Notes under the pieces: generated by a model
What the model was told of the DNA's origin: nothing
Seen by the model: the letters and a program-made list of their open reading frames with translations, nothing else
Database searches by the model: none
Shown here: piece after piece, positions 6,876 through 14,305 of the stretch
Layout of the letters: each line of letters starts with the position of its first letter
Numbering within the stretch: position 1 is the stretch's first letter
Program-made: the position numbers and the translations under genes
Source: Actinomycetota bacterium
GTDB lineage: Bacteria > Actinomycetota > Thermoleophilia > Gaiellales > Gaiellaceae
Assembly (NCBI GenBank): GCA_013812265.1
Contig: JACCTQ010000061.1
Location: 1-17,862, forward strand
DNA length: 17,862 nucleotides
Direction of reading: 5' to 3'

Positions 6876-7531
6876 ATCGCGCTGAATTGGTCGACGGCGA
6901 GCGACGCTCCGCCCACGAGGGCTCCGTCGACGTCTTGCTGCGACAACAATTCCGTTGCATTGTCGGGCTTCACCGAGCCGCCGTAGAGCACGGGGACGTC
7001 GAGCAGGCTCTTGATGAACGCGTGCGCGTCCTGGGCCATTTGCGGCGTCGCTGTCTTGCCGGTCCCGATTGCCCATACGGGCTCGTACGCCACGACGAGG
7101 CCGTCGTGCGGCTCGAGAACCGACAGCTGGCGGCGAAGAACTTCGTCCGTCTCCCCACGTTCGCGCTCCGCCTCGAGCTCGCCGACGCAGGCGATCACCC
7201 GGAGCCCCGAGGCCAGCGCGTGAGCGGCACGCCGCCCGACCGTGTGGTCGGTCTCGCCGAAGAGCCGGCGGCGCTCCGAGTGGCCGACGATTGCACCGGC
7301 GACACCAAGCTCTCGGAGCATGCGGGCCGACACCTCACCCGTGAAGGGGCCCTCGTCGTCCCAGTGCACGTTCTGGGCGAGGACGTCCAGCTCGTGACCG
7401 AGCGCCGCCGCCAAGGACGTGAAGGGCGGTGCGAGGACCACCTCGACGCCGGCTGGCGGCTCGAACGCGCGGCAGAACTCCGCCGTCTCCGAGACGGTCT
7501 TGAACATCTTCCAGTTACCGGCGATCAACAC
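6845..7531 (-). CDS. tpiA: Triosephosphate isomerase
   Basis: This enzyme interconverts dihydroxyacetone phosphate and glyceraldehyde-3-phosphate (TIM barrel, homodimer, cytosol). From GTG 7531 the protein is 228 residues, slightly short of the usual ~250. N6 and K8 (AGNWKM), H84 (VGHSERR), catalytic E150 (AYEPVWAIGTGKT) and the phosphate loops YGGSVKPDN (from 183) and LVGGASL (from 206) are all present, so the enzyme should be active. GTG 7531 is preferred because it gives the canonical N-terminus one residue before LIAGNWK and has AAGGGGAAAAGG just upstream. A TTG at 7564 in the same frame would add 11 residues. A short ORF with a better ribosome-binding site (7525-7596) overlaps this start. 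The gene lies 78 bp after pgk and overlaps gpmI, within the gap-pgk-tpiA-gpmI operon. Confidence 0.96.
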   Translation of the reverse strand: MLIAGNWKMFKTVSETAEFCRAFEPPAGVEVVLAPPFTSLAAALGHELDVLAQNVHWDDEGPFTGEVSARMLRELGVAGAIVGHSERRRLFGETDHTVGRRAAHALASGLRVIACVGELEAERERGETDEVLRRQLSVLEPHDGLVVAYEPVWAIGTGKTATPQMAQDAHAFIKSLLDVPVLYGGSVKPDNATELLSQQDVDGALVGGASLAVDQFSAICETAAQLPS

Positions 7532-7596
7532 GACCTTTTCCCCTTCGGGCAAAAGCTCGACCAAAAGTAAACCGGGGATCGGTCCTGACGCTTCAT
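7525..7596 (-). CDS. Possible 23-residue short ORF coupled to tpiA
   Basis: Between pgk and tpiA an ATG (7596-7594) is preceded by AGGAG at about 7-nt spacing, a good ribosome-binding site. It opens 23 codons (MKRQDRSPVYFWSSF..., Arg/Lys/aromatic-rich) ending in a TGA that overlaps the GTG start of tpiA by 7 bp (GTGTTGA). The frame is +2 relative to tpiA, so it is not an N-terminal extension. It may be a small leader whose translation feeds ribosomes to tpiA, or a chance ORF. Homology cannot be judged from one sequence. Confidence 0.35.
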   Translation of the reverse strand: MKRQDRSPVYFWSSFCPKGKRSC

Positions 7597-7609
7597 GTTC
7601 TTCTCCTAC

Positions 7610-8668
7610 CTAACCATTTCCTTCGGAAATGGCTGGGATGGCTGCCACTCCTGGAAGCTCTTTCCCTTCCAGGAGCTCGAGCGAGGCGCCACCCCCGGTC
7701 GAGAGCCAGGACACGTCGTCGTGCAATCCGAGCTCGGTCAGAGCGCGCGCCGAGTCCGCACCGCCGACCACGGAGTAGGCGTCGGAGCGAGCGACCGCCT
7801 CGGCCACCGCCCTTGTTCCCTCAGCGAAGTGCGGCCATTCGAAGACCCCCATAGGCCCGTTCCAGAAGATCGTCCGCGCTTCGGCGATCCGCTCGGAGAA
7901 TGCCGTGCGCGTCGCCGGCCCGATGTCGAGCCCCAGCCAGCCCTCCGGAATCTCGTCGATGCTCACGGTCCGGCATTCAGCGTCAGGCGAGAAGCGCGAA
8001 GCGGCCACGAAGTCGACCGGAAACAACACGCGTACCCCATCTAGCGGAGGTCGCGACGCGAGCTCTGCCGCCATCTTGCCGCCTATGAGCACCGTGTCGG
8101 ACCGCCGGCCCAGCTTTCCCAGGACGCCCAGCTTGTCTTCCACCTTCGCGCCGCCCGAGACGAGTACGAACGGACGCTCCACATCGCCGAGCAGCTTGCC
8201 GAGCTCGGTCAGCTCGCGCTCGAGCAGCAGGCCTGCGTACGCGGGGAGCAAGCGTGCGACGGCCTCGGTCGAGGCGTGAGCCCGGTGGGCCGAGCCGAAG
8301 GCGTCGTTCACGTAGAGGTCCATGCCCTCGGCCAGCTCGCGGGCGTAAGCCTCGTCGTTCCTGGTCTCGCCCGCGTTGAAGCGGGTGTTCTCGACCACCT
8401 CGATCTGCCGATGGGGAAGAAGCTCGCGGAGACGCTCCTCGACCGGCTTCATCGTGAGGGCCGGATCGGGACCTTTTGGCCGCCCCAGATGTGAGCAGAC
8501 GCGCACGTGGGCTGCGCCACGCTCCAGGAGTAGCCGGAGGGTTGGGACAGATGCCCGTATGCGCGTGTCGTCGGCCACCCTTCCGTCCTCGAGCGGAACG
8601 TTCAGGTCGGCGCGCACGAGCACGCGCTTGCCGGCGATCTCAGCGTCCCGAACGGAGCGCGGCGGCAC
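7610..8668 (-). CDS. pgk: Phosphoglycerate kinase (compact form)
   Basis: This enzyme transfers a phosphate between 1,3-bisphosphoglycerate and ADP, the first ATP-yielding step of glycolysis. The N-terminal substrate domain has VLVRADLNVPL (about 16-26), the SHLGRPKGP loop (59-67), ENTRF (93-97) and YVNDAFGSAHRAHAS (119-133). The nucleotide domain has SGGAKVEDKLGVL (171-183), WNGPMGVFE and the phosphate loop STGGGAS (323-329). The protein is 352 residues against the usual 390-400. Much of the difference is between GGKMA (about 196-200) and LFPVDFVAA (215-223), where about 25 residues found in most bacterial PGKs are missing. The start is GTG 8668, whose first base directly follows the gap stop codon (TAG/GTG abutment), so the two are translationally coupled. 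Identity is certain. Confidence 0.97.
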   Translation of the reverse strand: MPPRSVRDAEIAGKRVLVRADLNVPLEDGRVADDTRIRASVPTLRLLLERGAAHVRVCSHLGRPKGPDPALTMKPVEERLRELLPHRQIEVVENTRFNAGETRNDEAYARELAEGMDLYVNDAFGSAHRAHASTEAVARLLPAYAGLLLERELTELGKLLGDVERPFVLVSGGAKVEDKLGVLGKLGRRSDTVLIGGKMAAELASRPPLDGVRVLFPVDFVAASRFSPDAECRTVSIDEIPEGWLGLDIGPATRTAFSERIAEARTIFWNGPMGVFEWPHFAEGTRAVAEAVARSDAYSVVGGADSARALTELGLHDDVSWLSTGGGASLELLEGKELPGVAAIPAISEGNG

Positions 8669-9685
8669 CTACAGCAGCTTGCCGACGAGATCGACGAGCC
8701 GCGAGCTGTAGCCCCACTCGTTGTCGTACCAGCCGATCACTTTCACCTGGTTTCCGTTCGACATCGTGGACAACCCGTCGATGATGCAGGAAGCGGGGTT
8801 GCCGACGATGTCAGAGGACACGATCGGGTCTTCCGTGTACTCGAGGATGCCGCCCCACTCGTCGCTGCCCGCTGCCCTCTTGAAGGCGTCGTTCACCTCC
8901 TCGACCGAGGCTGTTCGGCCAAGCACGCACACCAGGTCGGTGACGCTGCCATCAGGGACGGGTACCCGCATCGCCATGCCGTCGAGCTTGCCCTTGAGCT
9001 CCGGGATCACGAGCGAGATCGCCTTGGCGGCCCCCGTGGACGCTGGAACGATGTTGAGGGCCGCCGCCCGCATACGTCGGAGATCCGGCTTGCCTTTACG
9101 GGTCAATGCGACCTGATCCTGTAGCTGCTGCTCGGTCGTGTAGGCGTGGATGGTCGTCATGAAGCCCGACTCGATGCCGAAAGTGTCGAGCAGAATCTTC
9201 GCCATCGGGCCGACCGAGTTGGTAGTGCAGGAAGCGTTCGAGATGATGGCGTGCCGGTCGGGGTCGTACTGGTCGTCGTTGACACCGAGCACGATCGTCA
9301 GGTCGGGGTCGGTCGCCGGTGCCGAGACGATCACCTTCTTCGCGCCGGCGTCCAGGTGCTTCGAAGCGCCTTCGCGGTCGGTGAAGAAGCCGGTCGACTC
9401 CACGACGACGTCAACCCCGAGGTCCTGCCAGGGCAAGGCGGCGGGATCTCTCTCGGATAGGACCTGGAACGACGAGCCGTCCACTGAGATGCCGTTCTCG
9501 CTCAGCCCGATGTCCGCCTGCAGAACGCCGTGCGTCGTGTCGTACTTGAGGACGTGCGCAAGCACCTCCGGCGCGGCAAGATCGTTCACGGCCACGACCT
9601 CGAACCTCGGGTCGCGGGCGAGGTACGCGCGGTAGAAGTTTCGCCCGATCCGTCCGAAGCCGTTGATCCCGACACGTGTCGCCAT
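8669..9685 (-). CDS. gap: Glyceraldehyde-3-phosphate dehydrogenase (type I, NAD-type)
   Basis: This enzyme oxidises and phosphorylates glyceraldehyde-3-phosphate to 1,3-bisphosphoglycerate with NAD. The 338-residue chain has the Rossmann GINGFGRIGR (6-15), VNDL at 33-36, catalytic C153 in SNASCTTN and partner H180 (TTIHAYT), ASTGAAKA for phosphate binding, and the C-terminal WYDNEWGYS. The second cysteine often seen four residues after the catalytic one is serine here (CTTNS). ATG 9685 has GGGAGG close upstream (3-nt gap) and ATR-VGINGFG is the expected N-terminus. It heads the minus-strand gap-pgk-tpiA-gpmI cluster; a TAGACT box at 9711-9716 is a possible promoter. It is separated from whiA by 331 non-coding bases containing strong G/C-run hairpins. 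Confidence 0.98.
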   Translation of the reverse strand: MATRVGINGFGRIGRNFYRAYLARDPRFEVVAVNDLAAPEVLAHVLKYDTTHGVLQADIGLSENGISVDGSSFQVLSERDPAALPWQDLGVDVVVESTGFFTDREGASKHLDAGAKKVIVSAPATDPDLTIVLGVNDDQYDPDRHAIISNASCTTNSVGPMAKILLDTFGIESGFMTTIHAYTTEQQLQDQVALTRKGKPDLRRMRAAALNIVPASTGAAKAISLVIPELKGKLDGMAMRVPVPDGSVTDLVCVLGRTASVEEVNDAFKRAAGSDEWGGILEYTEDPIVSSDIVGNPASCIIDGLSTMSNGNQVKVIGWYDNEWGYSSRLVDLVGKLL

Positions 9686-9710
9686 GGTCCTCCCCGGTCG
9701 CTTGGCGCCG

Positions 9711-9716
9711 AGTCTA
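9711..9716 (-). promoter_or_regulatory. Candidate -10 box of gap
   Basis: On the minus strand this reads TAGACT, a good TANNNT actinobacterial -10. Transcription would start near 9704, leaving a leader of about 20 nt that contains the GGGAGG ribosome-binding site of gap. No clear -35 is present at 16-18 nt upstream. Confidence 0.35.
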
Positions 9717-9744
9717 ACCGGAGACCCGTGGGTGGCTCCTCGGT

Positions 9745-9800
9745 CCCCCGTTTCGAAGAAGGCGGGGGGAGGGGGAGGTTCCGAGGTCGACCCCCCCTCC
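9745..9800 (-). promoter_or_regulatory. Competing G/C-run hairpins upstream of gap
   Basis: The inner stem pairs 9768-9779 with 9790-9800 (11 bp with one bulged A; the loop is 9780-9789). A second stem pairs CCCCCG (9745-9750) with CGGGGG (9763-9768). Read on the minus strand, a central C-rich run can pair with a G-run on either side, so the two folds compete. It may terminate the whiA transcript or attenuate readthrough into gap. There is no T-run after either stem. Confidence 0.35.
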
Positions 9801-10016
9801 GCTTAAACCACGCTCGAGACCATGGCGACGAACGGGGTCTGGATCCATCGCCGGAGAGCACGGACCCGCCAACTCGAAGTATGCCTGATCGAAGGGTTCT
9901 GCACTAGGGGCTTATCCAGACAGCTGCGCGCGTCGTGAAGCAGCCTTGCCGCGGCGCCGGATCGTTGCCCCGCGGATGCGACACGTTGCCCACCGTTCCC
10001 ACCGGTCGGGCTAGCC

Positions 10017-10955
10017 TCACGGCTTCCCGAGCTGGAGCAGCTTCTGCAGCCGTCTCTGCACTGCAGCCTTCGTCGACGGGGGTCGGCACTTCAGTGCGAG
10101 CTCGCGAAGCGAGAGAGTCGGGTGGCGGACGCGAAGCTCGGCCAGCTCGCGTAGGTGTGCCGGCAGCGCGTCCAGCTGACCACGCCTTGTCAGGCGCTCC
10201 ACTGCCTGGATCTGCGGGTAGGCCGCCCGGCTGGCGCGAACGAGGTTCGCGTGGTCCGCATTCGCCAAGCGGTTGGCGCGCGCCTTCGTCGACGAGACGA
10301 CAGACCGTTCCTCGAAGACGAGCACGGTGTCGTTTGCGCCGGCGCTTGCGAGGAGGCTCGCAATCGTCTCGCGGCGCTTCGCGTATGCGACGACGTCGTG
10401 GCGTCGGTCGCGAACCCCGAGCTCGAGCCCCTCCTCTCGCCCCAGCGCGGCGATGAAGTCGGCTCCTTCCCGGCTCGTACATCGGATCTCGAGGTGGGGA
10501 GCCTCCGGCCCTGACAGAGATCCAGCGCCGAGGAAGGCGCCGCGGAGGTACGCGCCCCGGCAGCAGCCTCGCGATACGACACGCTTCGGCGGGCGCTCGA
10601 GCGGTGCAAGGCTCGCGGTCAGGACGCCTGCCTCGTTCAATACCTGGAGCGCTCGCCCGTCTCCGGCGACATGCAGCTGATACCGCGTCCGCCGGTCGAA
10701 GGCCCTCGTGCGGTACGTACGGATCTCCGCCTCGACGTCGAAACCCCGAAGCAGGGAGAAGGCCCGCCGCGCCACGGCCGAGCTCGCCACGTCCAGGTGA
10801 ACGGCGATTCTCCCGCGACCCAGCAAGTGCACCCGGCCCGCTGCGTGAAAGAGCGCAGACAGCTCGGCGAGCCGGTCGCACGTTTTGTGGGGCACTACCG
10901 CTGCAAGCTCGTTCCGAGCGTCCTCCGAGAGCCCGCTCGTGTGCGCCGGTCTCAA
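10017..10955 (-). CDS. whiA: WhiA family DNA-binding regulator
   Basis: WhiA proteins join a degenerate LAGLIDADG homing-endonuclease fold to a C-terminal helix-turn-helix. In other actinobacteria they activate sporulation and cell-division genes; in Firmicutes they affect division and chromosome segregation. The 312-residue product shows the N-terminal WhiA domain (CDRLAELSALFHAAGRVHL at about 26-44), the LAGLIDADG-like segment RGAYLRGAFLGAGSLSGP (133-150) with HLEIRC, the signature NRLANADHANLVRAS (228-242), and the HTH region LRELAELR...LSLRELA...STKAAVQRRLQKL at about 268-306. The start is TTG 10955, whose last bases form the TGA stop of the upstream phosphatase gene (TTGA overlap), so the two are coupled. 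As usual it precedes gap-pgk-tpiA, but the expected rapZ and yvcK are not upstream. The family is certain. Confidence 0.94.
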   Translation of the reverse strand: MRPAHTSGLSEDARNELAAVVPHKTCDRLAELSALFHAAGRVHLLGRGRIAVHLDVASSAVARRAFSLLRGFDVEAEIRTYRTRAFDRRTRYQLHVAGDGRALQVLNEAGVLTASLAPLERPPKRVVSRGCCRGAYLRGAFLGAGSLSGPEAPHLEIRCTSREGADFIAALGREEGLELGVRDRRHDVVAYAKRRETIASLLASAGANDTVLVFEERSVVSSTKARANRLANADHANLVRASRAAYPQIQAVERLTRRGQLDALPAHLRELAELRVRHPTLSLRELALKCRPPSTKAAVQRRLQKLLQLGKP

Positions 10956-11845
10956 CGACAGGCTCCGGAGCCCGAGTCGGAGAACGTTTTACCGGGCTCG
11001 GCCACGAAGCGCCAGGCGTAGCTCCGCGCACGCAACGTCAGCCGCAGCACGCCGTAGGTGTCGGTGTTCGACGAGCGAGTGTTGGCGGCGGCCGTCCTGA
11101 ACGTCTCGTGGCTGCGCCCGCCCGTGCCGACGATGATCTGGCGGATGCCGCGTCGAGTGTCCAGTCGGCCCGCAGGTGTCTGGGGCGCGAAGCGCTGGTA
11201 ATTGTGCTCGTGGCCGTTCAGCACCAGCTCGGCGCGATCAGCGTAAAGGGCCTGCCAGAGCGCGCGAAAGTCGCCGGCGAGAGGGTGATCGGCGGCGGCG
11301 AACTGCGGCTTGTGCCAGTAGGCGAGCGTGCACTTCAGACGGCTGCGCGACAGGTCGGCGCGCAGCCAGCGTTCCTGCGGACTCCCGGCGGCCGTCTCGA
11401 TCTCGCTGTTCAGCGAGACGAGATGCCAGGCTCCGAGATCGAAGCTGTAGTAACCCCGGCCAGCCGGGCCGGCCAGGCGTCCGAAATAGCCGAAGTAGCC
11501 CGCCGCGCCCGGTGTGTTGTAGTCGTGATTGCCGGGCGAAGGCCGCGTCCTGCCCTTGTGGCGGCCCCATGAAGGCGTGTAGCAGCCCGCGAACTCCTCC
11601 GGCTTCCCATCCGTATACGCGTTGTCGCCGAGCGTGAGGACGGTTCCGGGCATCCGCTCCACGAGCCTCGCGGTGATCTCGTCGCCGCCCGAGTCGCACG
11701 AAGCGATATCTCCGACCGCAAGCACGGTCCGCGCAATTGGCTTCGCCGAGCTCGTCGCCCGGCCGCCCTCCGCGACAACCACCGCGAGAGCACCGGCGAG
11801 CAAGAAGAACCAGATTGTCGAAACGACCACTCGACGGGATCGCAC
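10952..11845 (-). CDS. Exported purple-acid-phosphatase-like metallophosphoesterase
   Basis: This is a 297-residue calcineurin-fold phosphatase with an N-terminal signal or anchor: two arginines, then a hydrophobic run VVVSTIWFFLLAGALAVVVA (6-25). Metal-site motifs are in order: VGDIASCD (D47), TLGDNAYTDG (D75, N76), SPGNHDYN (N107, H108), a YWHKPQF histidine, and NGHEHNYQRF. The pattern GDIA...GDNAY...GNHDYNTPGA is typical of bacterial secreted PAP-like proteins, so it probably acts outside the membrane on phosphate esters. The start is set at GTG 11845 because a TACCCT box ends exactly 7 nt before it; a GTG two codons earlier (11851) sits only 1 nt from that box and could not be on a transcript started there. 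It overlaps whiA by the TTGA junction and is divergent from pruA across about 40 bp. The substrate is unknown. Confidence 0.9.
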   Translation of the reverse strand: MRSRRVVVSTIWFFLLAGALAVVVAEGGRATSSAKPIARTVLAVGDIASCDSGGDEITARLVERMPGTVLTLGDNAYTDGKPEEFAGCYTPSWGRHKGRTRPSPGNHDYNTPGAAGYFGYFGRLAGPAGRGYYSFDLGAWHLVSLNSEIETAAGSPQERWLRADLSRSRLKCTLAYWHKPQFAAADHPLAGDFRALWQALYADRAELVLNGHEHNYQRFAPQTPAGRLDTRRGIRQIIVGTGGRSHETFRTAAANTRSSNTDTYGVLRLTLRARSYAWRFVAEPGKTFSDSGSGACR

Positions 11846-11852
11846 TCGCACA

Positions 11853-11858
11853 AGGGTA
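11853..11858 (-). promoter_or_regulatory. Candidate -10 box of the phosphatase-whiA unit
   Basis: On the minus strand this reads TACCCT, 7 nt before the GTG at 11845, consistent with leaderless initiation. It would drive both the phosphatase gene and the coupled whiA. Confidence 0.4.
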
Positions 11859-11873
11859 CCGGGGTGATGGGCC

Positions 11874-11879
11874 TAGAAT
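11874..11879 (+). promoter_or_regulatory. Candidate -10 box of pruA
   Basis: TAGAAT, near the consensus, lies exactly 7 nt before the GTG at 11887. If it is used, the upstream ATG at 11878 lies within the promoter and cannot be the start. No clear -35 is present. It lies 15 bp from the oppositely oriented TACCCT box of the phosphatase gene. Confidence 0.5.
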
Positions 11880-11886
11880 GCCCGCC

Positions 11887-13527
<1,641 letters not shown>

Positions 13528-13530
<3 letters not shown>

Positions 13531-13559
13531 AGGTTTGACCGATTCTGGTCAAACCTCTA
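13528..13559 (+). terminator. Hairpin overlapping the pruA stop codon
   Basis: A perfect 13-bp inverted repeat, TAGAGGTTTGACC (13528-13540) and GGTCAAACCTCTA (13547-13559), has a 6-nt loop. The left arm begins with the TAG stop of pruA. No T-run follows (AACTAACTGG), so it may be a non-canonical terminator, an mRNA 3'-end stabiliser, or an operator-like palindrome. Confidence 0.6.
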
Positions 13560-13569
13560 AACTAACTGG

Positions 13570-13722
13570 TTGATCGGAAATTGGCACGCCGTCGGGGACG
13601 GCAGCGACCAAGCTGGTCGCCGCACTCGCCCGCGGGCAAGGCAGGATGCCTTGTCAAGGGCGAGGGCGACGTTCCGGCGACGTGTCGAGGCCGCCATCCG
13701 GCCCGTGGGAATTTCCGATCAA
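13570..13722. other. 153-bp structured element with 13-bp terminal inverted repeats
   Basis: The ends are perfect inverted repeats: TTGATCGGAAATT (13570-13582) and AATTTCCGATCAA (13710-13722), AT-rich against a GC-rich background. Inside are, in order, hairpins GCCGTC/GACGGC (13588-13602), GCGACCA/TGGTCGC (13604-13620), a two-part hairpin CTCGCCC/GGGCGAG enclosing CAAGGC/GCCTTG (13625-13664), an imperfect stem around 13667-13687, and GGCCG/CGGCC (13689-13703). This folds as a closed multi-branched structure on either strand. No reading frame in it looks coding. It lies between the 3' ends of pruA and the 13727 gene. It could be a structured RNA, a MITE-like repeat or an elaborate two-way terminator; no flanking target duplication and no match to a known riboswitch motif was seen. 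Confidence 0.55.
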
Positions 13723-13726
13723 GCAT

Positions 13727-14278
13727 CTAGCTGCGGAACTCCTTCAGCCACACGGGAATCGGGATCTTCGCGCGCTTGGTGCTCGCACGTAGCGTGTTTG
13801 CCCAGCGATCCTGAAGACCTTCGGCGCGCTTGAGCTGGCTGTTCGCGCGTGTGTTGCGGTCCAGAAGCGGTCCCGGCTTCGGGTCGCGAGCGTACTCCTC
13901 CGCGGCCGTGATGAAGTTTCCAAATGCGGTCACGACCAGGCGAACGGCCGAGACCAGACTGGCGTGGGCTTTCTTCAGGCCGACCGGCTCCCGCACGGCG
14001 TCGATCCGCCTGGCGATCGTCCGGAACTCCGCGCGGCTGGCGCGCAGGCGCGTGAGCTTCGACGACGGCGAAAGGCGCCCGTCGAACGCGGTCTGCCCTC
14101 GCTCGATGGCAGTGCGGTACCGGCGGATCTCGACCTTCATCCGCGGGAGGTACGCTCGCAGGGCACGCGGCGTCGGCGTCGGCGTGGCCCTGAAGGCCGA
14201 CCAGGAGTGCGGCGGCACGGCCGCGGCTCCCGCCAGAAGAACGGCAACGGTAACGAGAAGGCGCTTGAGCACGGCCAT
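13727..14278 (-). CDS. Exported helical protein of unknown function
   Basis: This 183-residue protein is not recognised. The N-terminus is a classic Sec signal peptide (MAVLKRLLVTVAVLLAGAAAVPPHS, cleavage probably near residue 20-25), followed by a short Thr/Pro stretch (TPTPTP) and then an Arg/Ala-rich, probably all-helical body with no cysteines. It should be periplasmic or extracellular and not membrane-anchored. ATG 14278 is preferred over GTG 14287 because a TACACT box (14292-14297) puts the transcription start near 14285, after that GTG, and GGGG lies just before the ATG. It lies 27 bp downstream of uvrC on the same strand and is convergent with pruA, its stop lying 4 bp beyond the inverted-repeat element. 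Loosely similar small secreted helical proteins are common in actinobacteria; no function is proposed. Confidence 0.75.
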   Translation of the reverse strand: MAVLKRLLVTVAVLLAGAAAVPPHSWSAFRATPTPTPRALRAYLPRMKVEIRRYRTAIERGQTAFDGRLSPSSKLTRLRASRAEFRTIARRIDAVREPVGLKKAHASLVSAVRLVVTAFGNFITAAEEYARDPKPGPLLDRNTRANSQLKRAEGLQDRWANTLRASTKRAKIPIPVWLKEFRS

Positions 14279-14291
14279 GAACCCCACAACG

Positions 14292-14297
14292 AGTGTA
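14292..14297 (-). promoter_or_regulatory. Candidate -10 box of the 13727 gene
   Basis: On the minus strand this reads TACACT, just past the uvrC stop codon (14306-14308). It would give a leader of about 7 nt before ATG 14278, so the gene may be transcribed independently of uvrC. Confidence 0.35.
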
Positions 14298-14305
14298 GCC
14301 GTGCG

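Larger units (their letters stand above)
9686..10016. other. 331-bp non-coding region between whiA and gap
   Basis: No convincing gene is seen on either strand. It holds, in the minus-strand reading direction from whiA, a short tandem repeat (CGGTGGGAAC then GGTGGGCAAC) just after the whiA stop, several GC palindromes, the G/C-run hairpins at 9745-9800, a TAGACT -10 candidate at 9711-9716 and the gap ribosome-binding site. It probably contains the end of the whiA transcript and the gap promoter and leader. Confidence 0.6.

Noticed and set aside
6876..7076. 67-codon N-terminal extension of gpmI
   Set aside because: It lies within tpiA, is Arg-rich and non-conserved, and GpmI proteins normally begin a few residues before LIxLDGWG.
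9904..11031. Long open frame on the minus strand (375 codons) across whiA and the whiA-gap gap
   Set aside because: Arg/Pro/Gly-rich low-complexity translation with no family motif; it is an out-of-frame reading of whiA, which has clear domains.
13570..13722. Retron msr-msd or known riboswitch
   Set aside because: No reverse transcriptase gene is near, and I saw none of the conserved core motifs of common riboswitches; it lies downstream of both genes, not in a 5' leader.
13560..13735. Integron attC site
   Set aside because: The arms do not contain the RYYYAAC/GTTRRRY core pair and no integrase or cassette array is nearby.
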